From positions 2,914,001-2,978,000 of the forward strand of contig NC_017586.1 in assembly GCF_000240165.1 (NCBI RefSeq): a stretch of DNA of 64,000 bases, in the 5' to 3' direction. The stretch is from Streptantibioticus cattleyicolor NRRL 8057 = DSM 46488. GTDB lineage: Bacteria; Actinomycetota; Actinomycetes; Streptomycetales; Streptomycetaceae. The translations under genes were made by a program, and so were the position numbers. The notes under the pieces were generated by a model, which was not told the origin of the DNA, made no database searches, and saw nothing but the letters and a program-made list of their open reading frames with translations. Positions 56,557-64,000 of this stretch are shown here, in pieces. Every line of letters begins with the position of its first letter. Position 1 is the stretch's first letter.

Positions 56557-56668
56557 GCCGGCCTTTGCGCAAGGACCGATGCTCGCGCCGAGCAGTGGTC
56601 GGTACCTCTCCTGATTCTGACCGCTACCTCCGGCGCTGGGCCCCCTGGCGCCCGCCGGGCACAGGCCG
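56557..56668. other. Possible attachment-site region between integrase and trxA
   Basis: A 112-bp gap between the integrase terminator and the trxA stop. It holds no gene. In many ICEs one attachment site lies directly beyond the integrase gene. No tRNA 3' end is seen, so the site may be non-tRNA, for instance within or next to trxA. The core cannot be identified from one end only. Confidence 0.3.
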
Positions 56669-56992
56669 TCAGGCGAGGTGGTCGGCGAGTTCTCGTTCCA
56701 GGGCGGCCTTGGGCTTGGCGCCCACGATGGTCTGGACGACCTCGCCGCCCTTGTAGACGTTCATCGTCGGAATGGACATCACGCCGTACTGGGCGGCGAT
56801 GGCCGGGTTCTCGTCGATGTTGAGCTTGACGATCTCGATCTTGTCGCCGTGCTCGGTCGCGATCGCCTCCAGCGAGGGGGCGAGCTGGCGGCACGGGCCG
56901 CACCACGCGGCCCAGAAGTCGACCAGGACCGGCTTGTCGCTGGCGAGGACGTCCTGGGCGAAGGAGTCCTCGGTGACGTTCTTGAGAGCCAT
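56669..56992 (-). CDS. trxA: Thioredoxin
   Basis: A 107-residue thioredoxin with active site WCGPC (WAAWCGPCRQLAPS) and the cis-Pro loop SIPTMNVY. It reduces disulfides, here probably of ArsC after arsenate reduction. It is 22 bp downstream of the reductase gene, so arsC, trxB and trxA form one leftward operon. Confidence 0.95.
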   Translation of the reverse strand: MALKNVTEDSFAQDVLASDKPVLVDFWAAWCGPCRQLAPSLEAIATEHGDKIEIVKLNIDENPAIAAQYGVMSIPTMNVYKGGEVVQTIVGAKPKAALERELADHLA

Positions 56993-57014
56993 GGTGTGCT
57001 TGCTCCTACGAGGT

Positions 57015-58001
57015 TCAGACGGCGGCCGCGACCGGCTCGCCCTCGGCCTGGCCGGCAGGGACGTCGCTCAGCGCGGCGAGGTGCCGCTCGGCGTCCAGGG
57101 CGGCCTGGCAGCCGCTGGCCGCAGCGGTGATGGCCTGGCGGTAGGTGTGGTCGACGACGTCGCCGGCGGCGAAGACGCCGGGGATGTTCGTGCGGGTGGA
57201 GGGTGAGTCGACCTTGAGGTAGCCGTCCTCATCCAGATCCAGCTGGCCCTTGAACAACTCGGTGCGCGGGTCGTGGCCGATCGCGATGAACAGGCCGGTC
57301 ACGTCCAGGTCGCGGGTGTCGCCGGAGATGACGTCACGGAGCACGACTCCGGCGAGCATGCCGCCTGTCTCCTTGATCTGCGCTATCTCGCTGTCGAAGG
57401 CGAAGGAGATCTTGTCGTCTGCGAAGGCGCGGTTCTGCATGACCTGGGATGCGCGCAGGGTGGAGCGGCGGTGGACGACGGTGACCGAGCGGGCGAAGCG
57501 GGTGAGGAAGGTGGCCTCTTCCATGGCGGTGTCGCCGCCGCCGACCACGACGATGTCACGGTCGCGGAAGAAGAAGCCGTCGCAGGTCGCGCACCAGGAG
57601 ACGCCCCGGCCGGACAGCGCGTCCTCGTTCGGCAGGCCGAGCTTGCGGTAGCCGGAGCCGGTGGCCACGATCACGGCCTTGGCACGGTGGACCGTGCCTG
57701 CGGTGTCGGTGACTTCCTTGATCTCGCCGGCGAGGTCGACGGAGACGATGTCGTCCTCGACGATCTCGGCGCCGAAGCGTTCGGCCTGGGCCCGCATGTT
57801 GGTCATGAGGTCTGGGCCGTCGATGCCGTCGGGGAAGCCGGGGAAGTTCTCGACCTCGGTCGTCGTGGTCAGTGAGCCGCCGACGAAGATGGCGCCGCCG
57901 AAGACGAGCGGCTTCAGTTCGGCGCGGGCGGTGTAGAGGGCGGCGGTGTATCCGGCGGGACCGGAGCCGATGACGATGACCTCGCGTACCTCGCCGCTCA
58001 T
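57015..58001 (-). CDS. trxB: Thioredoxin reductase (ArsT-like)
   Basis: A 328-residue flavoprotein. FAD site VIGSGPAGYTAAL near the N-terminus, redox pair SWCATCDGFFF (CxxC) and NADPH site VVGGGDTAMEEA in the middle. It recharges thioredoxin with NADPH. It overlaps arsC by 4 bp; a thioredoxin reductase (arsT) is part of the known Streptomyces ars cluster of pHZ227, so this copy probably serves arsenate reduction. Confidence 0.95.
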   Translation of the reverse strand: MSGEVREVIVIGSGPAGYTAALYTARAELKPLVFGGAIFVGGSLTTTTEVENFPGFPDGIDGPDLMTNMRAQAERFGAEIVEDDIVSVDLAGEIKEVTDTAGTVHRAKAVIVATGSGYRKLGLPNEDALSGRGVSWCATCDGFFFRDRDIVVVGGGDTAMEEATFLTRFARSVTVVHRRSTLRASQVMQNRAFADDKISFAFDSEIAQIKETGGMLAGVVLRDVISGDTRDLDVTGLFIAIGHDPRTELFKGQLDLDEDGYLKVDSPSTRTNIPGVFAAGDVVDHTYRQAITAAASGCQAALDAERHLAALSDVPAGQAEGEPVAAAV

Positions 58002-58411
58002 GCGGTCTTCTCCGGGGCGATCTCCTCGATCAGGCCCTCGACCAGCGTCTTGATCTCGTCGCGGATCGGGCGGACGGCCTCGACGCCCTGACCGGCCGGG
58101 TCGTCCAGCTGCCAGTCCAGGTACCGCTTGCCGGGGAAGACGGGGCAGGTGTCGCCGCAGCCCATGGTGATGCAGACGTCCGACTCCTTCACAGCGTCCA
58201 CGGTCAGCATCTTGGGGGCCTCGGCGGAGATGTCGATGCCGACCTCCCGCATGGCCTCGACAGCGGCCGGGTTCACCTCGGCGCCGGGGTTGGAGCCCGC
58301 CGAGCGGACCTCGACACGGTCACCGGCCAGGTGGGTCAGCCACGCGGCGGCCATCTGCGAGCGGCCGGCGTTGTGGACACAGACGAACAGCACGGAGGGC
58401 TTCTCGGCCAT
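57998..58411 (-). CDS. arsC: Thioredoxin-coupled arsenate reductase
   Basis: A 137-residue low-molecular-weight-phosphatase-fold reductase. The P-loop is CVHNAGRSQMA (C11, R17), and further Cys lie in ITMGCGDTCPVF for the Cys relay of the Trx-dependent class. It reduces arsenate to arsenite for export by Acr3. It is divergent from arsR1-acr3 across a 90-bp control region. Confidence 0.93.
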   Translation of the reverse strand: MAEKPSVLFVCVHNAGRSQMAAAWLTHLAGDRVEVRSAGSNPGAEVNPAAVEAMREVGIDISAEAPKMLTVDAVKESDVCITMGCGDTCPVFPGKRYLDWQLDDPAGQGVEAVRPIRDEIKTLVEGLIEEIAPEKTA

Positions 58412-58451
58412 CGGGGTCTCTCTTGTCTCATCGTGAAATCAGGCACAGGTG

Positions 58452-58487
58452 ACATCAGCACCCGGTGGTGTCACCCACCACTGATGT
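58452..58487. promoter_or_regulatory. Putative ArsR operator between arsC and arsR1
   Basis: Inverted repeat ACATCAG (58452-58458) / CTGATGT (58481-58487) in the 90-bp divergent gap. ArsR repressors bind such repeats and release on arsenite binding, which would control both arms of the island. Confidence 0.5.
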
Positions 58488-58501
58488 GAGAGTATCAGTC
58501 C

Positions 58502-58810
58502 ATGATGACGTCAGTCGACACTGACCTGATCCGGGTTCTGGCCGACCCGCTCAGGCTCCAGATCGTGACCCTGCTCGCCAAAGAGACGCTGTGCACCACC
58601 CACCTGGTGGAGGAGACCGGCGCCCGCCAGACCAACCTCTCCAACCACCTCAGAGTGCTGCGCGAAGCCGGGATCGTCGAGACGGAGCCATGCGGCCGGT
58701 ACACCTACTACAAGGTGCGCCCGGACGTCATCGCCCAGCTCGCCGGTCAGTTCGCCGACCTGGCCGAGTCCGCTCGCAATGCCGCCGACAACAAGAGGGC
58801 CTGCCCGTGA
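58502..58810 (+). CDS. arsR: ArsR-family repressor
   Basis: A 102-residue winged-helix repressor: RVLADPLRLQIVTLLAKE, TTHLVEETGARQTNLSNHLR and AGIVETEPCGRYTYYKV. Cys in KETLCTTHL, EPCGRY and the C-terminal RACP could form an arsenite site unlike the CxC of E. coli ArsR. It is coupled by a GTGA overlap to acr3. Confidence 0.9.
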   Translation: MMTSVDTDLIRVLADPLRLQIVTLLAKETLCTTHLVEETGARQTNLSNHLRVLREAGIVETEPCGRYTYYKVRPDVIAQLAGQFADLAESARNAADNKRACP

Positions 58811-59916
58811 CCCGCACCGAAGCAGCCGCGACCGCTGAGGAGACCTCGGTCGTCGCGAAGCTGTCGACGCTCGACCGATTCCTCGCCGTCTGGATCCTCG
58901 CCGCCATGGCCGTCGGCCTGGGGCTCGGCCGGCTCATCCCCGGCCTGAACGACGCCCTGGCCAAGGTCGAGATCGGCGGCATCTCCCTGCCGATCGCCAT
59001 CGGCCTGCTGATCATGATGTACCCGGTCCTGGCCAAGGTCCGCTACGACAAGCTCGACGCCGTCACCGGCGACAAGAAGCTGATGGTCTCCTCGCTGGTC
59101 ATCAACTGGCTCGTCGGGCCCGCGGTGATGTTCGCCCTGGCGTGGATCTTCCTGCCGGACCTTCCCGAGTACCGCACTGGCCTGATCATCGTCGGACTCG
59201 CGCGCTGCATCGCCATGGTCATCATCTGGAACGACCTCGCCTGCGGCGACCGCGAAGCAGCCGCCGTCCTGGTCGCCCTGAACTCCGTCTTCCAGGTCCT
59301 CGCCTTCGGCCTGCTGGGCTGGTTCTACCTCGACCTGCTGCCCAACTGGCTCGGCCTCGGCAACGGCCAGCACCTGAACATCTCCATGTGGAAGATCGCC
59401 CTGAACGTCGTCATCTTCCTCGGCATCCCGCTGCTCGCCGGATTCCTCACCCGCCGCATCGGAGAGAAGAAGCTCGGCCGGGAGAAGTACGAAACGGGCT
59501 TCCTGCCGAAGATCGGCCCCTGGGCGCTGTACGGCCTGCTGTTCACGATCGTCATCCTCTTCGCTCTCCAGGGGAAGACCATCACCTCACAGCCGCTGGA
59601 CGTGGCCCGGATCGCGCTGCCGCTGCTGGTCTACTTCGCAGTGATGTGGTTCGGCGTCTTCGGCCTGGGCAAGGTCATCGGCCTGGCCTACGACCGCACC
59701 GCCACGCTCGCCTTCACCGCCGCCGGCAACAACTTCGAGCTGGCCATCGCAGTCGCCATCGCCACCTTCGGCGTCACCTCCGGCCAGGCCCTGTCTGGTG
59801 TCGTCGGCCCGCTCATCGAGGTGCCGGTGCTGGTCGCGCTGGTCTACGTGTCGCTGGCCTGGCGGCGGAAGTTCAGCGCCGCCCAGCAGCTGACCCCGGT
59901 CACCCAGGAGGGCTGA
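58807..59916 (+). CDS. acr3: Acr3-family arsenite efflux permease
   Basis: A 369-residue membrane protein with about ten hydrophobic helices. The conserved segment GLARCIAMVIIWNDLACGD contains the Cys essential for arsenite transport, and AFTAAGNNFELAIAVAIA is the other family signature. It exports arsenite through the cytoplasmic membrane using the proton gradient. It overlaps arsR upstream and the Cys-rich small gene downstream. Confidence 0.95.
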   Translation: MTRTEAAATAEETSVVAKLSTLDRFLAVWILAAMAVGLGLGRLIPGLNDALAKVEIGGISLPIAIGLLIMMYPVLAKVRYDKLDAVTGDKKLMVSSLVINWLVGPAVMFALAWIFLPDLPEYRTGLIIVGLARCIAMVIIWNDLACGDREAAAVLVALNSVFQVLAFGLLGWFYLDLLPNWLGLGNGQHLNISMWKIALNVVIFLGIPLLAGFLTRRIGEKKLGREKYETGFLPKIGPWALYGLLFTIVILFALQGKTITSQPLDVARIALPLLVYFAVMWFGVFGLGKVIGLAYDRTATLAFTAAGNNFELAIAVAIATFGVTSGQALSGVVGPLIEVPVLVALVYVSLAWRRKFSAAQQLTPVTQEG

Positions 59917-60167
59917 TGCACTGTCTGGACTGCTCCGACCTCGGGGCGCAGGTCGCCGCCATCGGCGTCTGCGCCCAGTGCGGAGCCGCCGTCTGCCCCG
60001 TCCACTCCGAGATCTCCCAGCAGTTCCTGACCTGCACCAAGCCGGTCTCCCGCCCGGTGGCCACCGAGCCACCGGTGCGGCGGCTGCTGTGCGGCACATG
60101 CGCCGCCGCCCACCGCGCCCATGCGGCGTGCTGCCCGCAGACCGCCAACGCCATCCGCACCTCGTGA
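59916..60167 (+). CDS. Cys-rich small protein (DUF2180-like)
   Basis: An 83-residue protein with nine Cys in CxxC-type pairs (MHCLDCSDLG, GVCAQCGAAVC, LLCGTCAAAH, ACCPQTAN), probably a double zinc finger; it resembles DUF2180. It overlaps acr3 by 1 bp and the monooxygenase by 4 bp, so it is a fixed part of the arsenic operon. It could bind As(III) or zinc; no function is proven. Confidence 0.6.
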   Translation: MHCLDCSDLGAQVAAIGVCAQCGAAVCPVHSEISQQFLTCTKPVSRPVATEPPVRRLLCGTCAAAHRAHAACCPQTANAIRTS

Positions 60168-61228
60168 CGGGTGACCGGCACACCCAGGTGGTGATCGTCG
60201 GCGGTGGCCAGTCCGGGCTCGCCGCCGGCTACCACCTGCGCCGCCTCGGCGTGGACTTCGTCATCCTCGACGCCCAGTCCACGCCGGGCGGCGCCTGGCA
60301 GCACACCTGGGACTCACTGCACCTGTTCTCGCCGGCCGCCTTCTCCTCCCTCCCCGGGCGGCTCATGCCGCCGCAGCCAGGCGAGGAGTACCCGGACGCC
60401 GGACACGTGGTGACGTACCTGCGCGACTACGAGAAGCGGTACGAACTGCCCGTGGAGAGGCTCGTGCGCGTCCTCGGCGTGCACCGGGACGGCGAACTCC
60501 TGCGCGTGGAGACGGACTCGGGCAGCTGGCATGCCCGTGCCGTGATCAGTGCCACCGGCACCTGGTGGCGGCCCTTCCTCCCTGCCGTCCCCGGGCGACG
60601 GCACTTCGGCGGAGAGCAGTTCCACACCGTCGAATACCGGCGCCCGCAGGACTTCGCGGGCCGCCGCGTCATCGTGGTCGGCGGCGGCAACTCCGGTGCC
60701 CAGATCGCCGCGGATCTCGCGTACGACGCCGAGTTGACCTGGGCCACCCTGCGTCCGCCGCGCTTCTTGGCCGACGACATCGACGGCCGTGCCCTGTTCG
60801 ACGCGGCCACCGCCCGCCGCCGTGCCGTGGATGAGGGCCGTACCGACACGGGAGGCGTGGCCTCGCTCGGCGACATCGTCGCCGTCCCGCCCGTACGGGA
60901 AGCCCGTGACCGCGGGCTGCTCAAGGCCGCCCCCATGTTCGCCCGCCTCATCCCCGGCGGCGTCGAATGGGCGGACGGCACCCGCGCCGAGGCCGACGCG
61001 ATCATCTGGTGCACCGGGTTCCGCCCGGTCCTGTCCCACCTCGCGCCGCTCCAACTCCGGGGCCGGCGCGGCCACATCGCCACCACCGGCACACGTGCCG
61101 TGGACGAACCGCGGCTGCACCTGCTCGGCTACGGCGACTGGACCGGCCCCGCCTCGGCCACCCTGATCGGTGTCGGACGCCCAGCACGGGACGCCGCGCG
61201 ACAGATCGCGTCCCTGCTTTCTCCTTGA
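60164..61228 (+). CDS. arsO: ArsO-like flavin monooxygenase
   Basis: A 354-residue flavoprotein. FAD motif VIVGGGQSGLAAGYHLRR at the start, NADPH motif VIVVGGGNSGAQIAADL in the middle and a C-terminal ATG-like segment (IIWCTGFRP). This is the ArsO/YhiN-type monooxygenase found in Streptomyces ars clusters; it is thought to act on arsenic compounds, perhaps trivalent organoarsenicals. GTG start overlapping the previous stop; last gene of the rightward operon. Confidence 0.8.
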   Translation: MTGDRHTQVVIVGGGQSGLAAGYHLRRLGVDFVILDAQSTPGGAWQHTWDSLHLFSPAAFSSLPGRLMPPQPGEEYPDAGHVVTYLRDYEKRYELPVERLVRVLGVHRDGELLRVETDSGSWHARAVISATGTWWRPFLPAVPGRRHFGGEQFHTVEYRRPQDFAGRRVIVVGGGNSGAQIAADLAYDAELTWATLRPPRFLADDIDGRALFDAATARRRAVDEGRTDTGGVASLGDIVAVPPVREARDRGLLKAAPMFARLIPGGVEWADGTRAEADAIIWCTGFRPVLSHLAPLQLRGRRGHIATTGTRAVDEPRLHLLGYGDWTGPASATLIGVGRPARDAARQIASLLSP

Positions 61229-61337
61229 CCGCGGGGGCGGCGGGCCCCGAAGTTCAGCCTCGATGATCGAGCAAACTCGGGCCGGGTCAGTGCAGGCCCG
61301 GCCGTCGGCGGCCCGGCGGTAGGCGAGGCGACCGGCC

Positions 61338-61853
61338 TCAGCTGATGTGCGGGCTGCGGCGTTCGACGAGCACGACGTCGCGCCACACGCCGTTGTGGCG
61401 GCCGATACGCTCCCGGGTGCCGATGACGCGGAAGCCCGCCCGCTGGTGCAGGGCGAGGCTGGCGGTGTTCTCCGGGAAGATCCCGGACTGGATGGTCCAG
61501 ATCCCAGCCGCCTCGGTGGAATCGATGAGCGCCTTGAGCAGCATGGCGGCGATCCCGCGGCCCCGGGCGTCGGGGTGGACGTAGACGGAGTGCTCGACCA
61601 CGCCGGCGTACGCGCACCGGTCGGAAACCTTGGTGGCGGCGACCCAGCCGAGCACCACCCGGTCCGCGTCCAGAGCGACGAAACGGTGCTCGGGCAGCTT
61701 GGCCGCGCTGAACGCCGCCCAGGTCGGCGCCTTCGTCTCGTACGTCGCGTTGCCCTCATCGATGCCCGCCTGGTAGATCGCCAGGACCTGCTCGGCGTGC
61801 TCGGCCGTGAGCGGCACCATCACCGCACTCGACGCGCTGATGCGTTCCGACAT
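61338..61853 (-). CDS. arsN: ArsN-like N-acetyltransferase (arsinothricin/phosphinothricin type)
   Basis: A 171-residue GNAT protein. VYVHPDARGRGIAAMLL is the acetyl-CoA motif; TYETKAPTWAAF, WTIQSGIFPENTASLALH and GRHNGVWRDVVLVERRS are typical of the phosphinothricin/arsinothricin acetyltransferase branch. It would inactivate the arsenic antibiotic arsinothricin by N-acetylation. It lies behind the second arsR, 22 bp apart, within an arsenic island, which favours ArsN over Pat. Confidence 0.85.
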   Translation of the reverse strand: MSERISASSAVMVPLTAEHAEQVLAIYQAGIDEGNATYETKAPTWAAFSAAKLPEHRFVALDADRVVLGWVAATKVSDRCAYAGVVEHSVYVHPDARGRGIAAMLLKALIDSTEAAGIWTIQSGIFPENTASLALHQRAGFRVIGTRERIGRHNGVWRDVVLVERRSPHIS

Positions 61854-61875
61854 GCTCCCCTCTTCCCGCCGTCGG

Positions 61876-62253
61876 TCAGACAGTGGTCGACGCGTTGGTC
61901 AGCAACTGGCCCATGGCGGCGAGCACGGACGGCTCGACCCGGTAGTACACCCAGGTGCCGCGCCGCTCGGAGGTCAGCAGCCCGGCTTCCTTGAGCTTCT
62001 TCAGGTGGTGGGAGACGGTCGGCTGGGAGACGCCGACGTCGGAGATGTCACACACGCACGCCTCGCCCCCCTCGTGCGAGGCCACGGCGGAGAACAGCCG
62101 CAGCCGCACCGGGTCGCCGAGCGCCTTGAACATCCGCGCGGCCTTCTCGGCCTCCCCGGCAGTCATCGGGCGCTCCGTCAACGGCGGGCAGCACGGCACC
62201 ACAGCCTGGCCGTCATGAGGCTCGACTAGCGGCAGCACCTTGGCATTCGACAT
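61876..62253 (-). CDS. arsR: Second ArsR-family repressor
   Basis: A 125-residue winged-helix protein. Metal site EACVCDISDV (CxC on the helix, as in classical ArsR) and DNA-binding SQPTVSHHLKKLKEAGL. An N-terminal CC (VVPCCPP) may add ligands. Its start codon lies inside a 34-bp operator, so it is probably autoregulated. It heads the arsN operon. Confidence 0.9.
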   Translation of the reverse strand: MSNAKVLPLVEPHDGQAVVPCCPPLTERPMTAGEAEKAARMFKALGDPVRLRLFSAVASHEGGEACVCDISDVGVSQPTVSHHLKKLKEAGLLTSERRGTWVYYRVEPSVLAAMGQLLTNASTTV

Positions 62254-62278
62254 ACGTCTATGTTGACACGCTTCGAAT
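62245..62278. promoter_or_regulatory. Putative ArsR2 operator overlapping its start codon
   Basis: ATTCGA (62245-62250) and TCGAAT (62273-62278) flank GTCTATGTTGACACGC. A near-identical arrangement occurs at 63429-63464. The arsR2 start codon is at 62251-62253 inside it. Confidence 0.6.
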
Positions 62279-62341
62279 CAGCGGGCGAGGGGTGGCACCG
62301 CTCACATCTGCGGGCCACCCCTGCCGGTCAGCGGCCGGGCG

Positions 62342-63421
62342 TCACAGTCCGGCTGCGGCCGGGGCCTTGCGGACGTACACGCTCAGCGCGTCGATCACGT
62401 ACTCGGCATCCCGGCCGACACCTCGCAGCGTGTTGGAGGCGAAGGACCGCTGGAACTCCAGGCCGAGGTAGACCAGTCCCGGATGGGTGGTGGAGATGCC
62501 GCCGCTGTGCAGCGGCATGCCGTGTTCGTCGAGGGCGCCGAGCTTGGCCAGGTAGCCGAGGTGGGGCCGGTATCCGGTCGCGAGCAGCACCACGTCGATC
62601 GTCTGGCGGCTCCCGTCTGCCCACACGGCCGCGTCGCCGTCGAGTGCGGTGAACATGGGGCGCCGCTCCAGCTGTCCGCTCTCCAGGGCCGCGCGGTAGC
62701 GGCCGGCGTCGAGGACGAGGGTGCCGCCGACGAAGTGGACCAGCCACTCGGGCGGCAGATGGTCGAAGCCTGTGCTCGTCAGCCAGTGGTGCAGGTCCCT
62801 GCCGTCACGGATCTGCGGCAGGAACCGCAGCGGGGCGCGGGTGGCCAGGGTCACCGTGGCCACGGCCGCGAGCTCGTGGCCGACCTGGACGGCGGAGTTG
62901 CCGCCGCCCACCACCACAACCCGCCTGCCCGCGTACGGTGCGGGGCTGCGGTAGTCGGCGACGTGCAGCAGCTCGCCGGTGAAGCCCTGCTGGCCGGGCA
63001 GGTCCGGCAGCAGTGGATTGCCGAAGGCGCCGCTCGCCGCGACGATCCCGGCCGCACCCAGGCGGCGGCCGTCGGCGGTGTGCAGCACGAAGCCGGCACC
63101 CTCGGCCTCCACCGTCTCGACGCGGGTATGGGTGCGGATCTCGGCGTCCAGGCGCTCCGCGTAGCGAGTGAGGTAGTCGACGACCTCATCGCGGTGCGGG
63201 TAGCGGTCCCCGTCGCCGCCGAAGGACAGGCCCGGCAGCGCGCTGAAGCGGGCGGGCGAGAACAGCGTGAGGCTGTCGTAGTAGTGGGGCCACGAGCCGG
63301 CCGCCCGCCCGGACGCCTCAAGAATCACCGGCGCAAGGCCCCGCTGACGCAAGCCATGCGCGGCGGCCAGCCCGGACTGCCCTCCCCCGATCACCGCGAC
63401 ATCGACGTACTCCATGACCAA
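62342..63421 (-). CDS. ArsO-like flavin monooxygenase, second copy
   Basis: A 359-residue flavoprotein with FAD motif VAVIGGGQSGLAAAHGLR, NADPH motif VVVVGGGNSAVQVGHEL and C-terminal LLATGYRPHLGYL. It is similar in layout to the ArsO at 60164-61228 but clearly different in sequence. It is divergent from a third flavoprotein, with the shared ArsR-type operator between them, so arsenite probably induces both. Confidence 0.8.
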   Translation of the reverse strand: MVMEYVDVAVIGGGQSGLAAAHGLRQRGLAPVILEASGRAAGSWPHYYDSLTLFSPARFSALPGLSFGGDGDRYPHRDEVVDYLTRYAERLDAEIRTHTRVETVEAEGAGFVLHTADGRRLGAAGIVAASGAFGNPLLPDLPGQQGFTGELLHVADYRSPAPYAGRRVVVVGGGNSAVQVGHELAAVATVTLATRAPLRFLPQIRDGRDLHHWLTSTGFDHLPPEWLVHFVGGTLVLDAGRYRAALESGQLERRPMFTALDGDAAVWADGSRQTIDVVLLATGYRPHLGYLAKLGALDEHGMPLHSGGISTTHPGLVYLGLEFQRSFASNTLRGVGRDAEYVIDALSVYVRKAPAAAGL

Positions 63422-63428
63422 ACCCCCA

Positions 63429-63464
63429 GATTCGACAGATGTCTATGTTGACGCTTATCGAATC
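63429..63464. promoter_or_regulatory. Putative ArsR2 operator in a divergent promoter
   Basis: GATTCGA (63429-63435) and TCGAATC (63458-63464) flank TGTCTATGTTGACGCT, nearly the same centre as at 62245-62278. It lies between the flavin monooxygenase gene and the flavoprotein gene at 63521. Confidence 0.6.
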
Positions 63465-63520
63465 AGGTGTAATGCTGGCGGCGCAAGCTATCGACGCACG
63501 TCGAAACAAGAGGAGTCGCC

Positions 63521-64000
63521 GTGAACGCGCCCACCACCAGCGAGCTGCCCGTCGTCGTCATCGGAGCCGGACCCGCCGGGCTCTCGGCTGCCGCCCATCT
63601 GGCCGAGCGTGGCATCGAGCCGCTGGTCCTGGAGGCAGGCGACCGAGCCGGCGCGGCGGTCCGCGAGTGGAGCCACGTGCGCCTGTTCTCCACCTGGGGC
63701 GAAGTCGTCGACCCGGCCGCCGAGAAGCTCCTCGCCCCCACCGGCTGGGTGCATCCCGACCCGGCGACGTACCCGTCCGGCGGTGACTGGGCCGAGCTGT
63801 ACCTGCAGCCGCTCGCCGACGTCCTCGGCGACCGCGTCCGCACCGGCGCCACCGTCACCGGCGTCTCGCGGGCCGGCCGCGACCGGATCGTCGACGCCGA
63901 CCGCGAGACTCAGCCTTTCGTCGTGCACGTCACCCACACCGACGGCCGCGAGGAGCGGATCTTCGCCCGCGCGGTGATCGATGCCTCCGGCACGTGGACC
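63521..64000 (+). CDS. FAD-dependent oxidoreductase, N-terminal part
   Basis: The frame is open from a GTG at 63521 (AGAGGAG ribosome site) to the window end, giving 160 residues without a stop. VVVIGAGPAGLSAAAHLAER is the FAD-binding motif, followed by HVRLFSTWGEVVDPAAEKLL and, near the end, AVIDASGTW. It is the N-terminal part of a flavoprotein related to the ArsO-type enzymes. It shares a divergent promoter with the monooxygenase gene and is presumably controlled by ArsR2. Confidence 0.75.
   Translation, partial: MNAPTTSELPVVVIGAGPAGLSAAAHLAERGIEPLVLEAGDRAGAAVREWSHVRLFSTWGEVVDPAAEKLLAPTGWVHPDPATYPSGGDWAELYLQPLADVLGDRVRTGATVTGVSRAGRDRIVDADRETQPFVVHVTHTDGREERIFARAVIDASGTWT

Noticed and set aside
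56557-56668. tRNA gene as ICE attachment site next to the integrase
   Set aside because: No tRNA-like arms or TTCGA loop pattern could be found in this gap.
56669-58001. trxA/trxB as the chromosomal housekeeping pair near oriC
   Set aside because: None of the usual neighbours (parA/parB, rnpA, rpmH, dnaA) is present and the genes are joined to arsC.

Overview
The window is very high-GC DNA with GTG/TTG starts, ATGA/GTGA gene overlaps and families typical of Streptomyces (DUF4913, DUF317, WhiB-like, SpdB/DUF2637-like, DUF5999, an FxLD-type lanthipeptide). It is accessory DNA throughout, most likely a large conjugative plasmid or integrative conjugative element (ICE) of a Streptomyces-like actinomycete. 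No rRNA, tRNA, ribosomal protein or other core gene was seen.

Layout. (1) 1-12.7 kb: the end of a TraG/VirD4-like coupling protein, a DnaB-N-like protein and a tightly coupled run of small plasmid/ICE proteins. A cytosine-5 DNA methyltransferase gene here is split by a 2.9-kb three-gene recombinase element and also carries frameshifts. (2) 12.8-19.3 kb: a complete Tn7-like transposon (tnsA, tnsB, tnsC, tniQ) with matching ends and a 5-bp target duplication. (3) 19.4-28.9 kb: more small genes, then a leftward block with relaxase, MobC-like protein and candidate oriT, an SpdB-like membrane protein, a WhiB-like regulator, and a DnaC-like loader with a DnaD-like initiator. The initiator gene holds tandem 7-mer and 11-mer repeats that look like iterons. 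(4) 28.9-33.5 kb: two XRE regulators, an ImmA/IrrE peptidase, a MAB_1171c-like membrane protein and a P450. (5) 33.6-45 kb: an FxLD-type lanthipeptide locus (precursor, LanB, LanC, isoaspartyl-type methyltransferase) with neighbouring regulatory and hypothetical genes and an SDR oxidoreductase. (6) 45-46.4 kb: an IS110-family element. (7) 46.4-53.8 kb: a TPR regulator divergent from an unusual operon: radical SAM enzyme, racemase/decarboxylase-like enzyme, endonuclease III-like protein, PfkB kinase, deoxyribosyltransferase-like protein, thymidylate-kinase-like protein and a MazG-like protein. (8) 53.8-56.6 kb: excisionase-like, XRE and tyrosine integrase genes, plausibly one end of the ICE. 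(9) 56.7-64 kb: an arsenic island: trxA, trxB, arsC divergent from arsR, acr3, a Cys-rich protein and a flavin monooxygenase, followed by an ArsN-like acetyltransferase, a second arsR and two more flavoproteins.

Working together: regions 1, 3 and 8 supply transfer, replication and integration. Regions 5, 7 and 9 are cargo: peptide natural product, putative nucleotide chemistry, and arsenic resistance. Three mobile elements (recombinase trio, Tn7-like, IS110) have landed inside it. The most novel-looking items are the minimal Tn7-like transposon, the iteron-like arrays inside the initiator gene, and the seven-gene nucleotide-chemistry operon. All functional calls come from motif reading by eye, without database searches.
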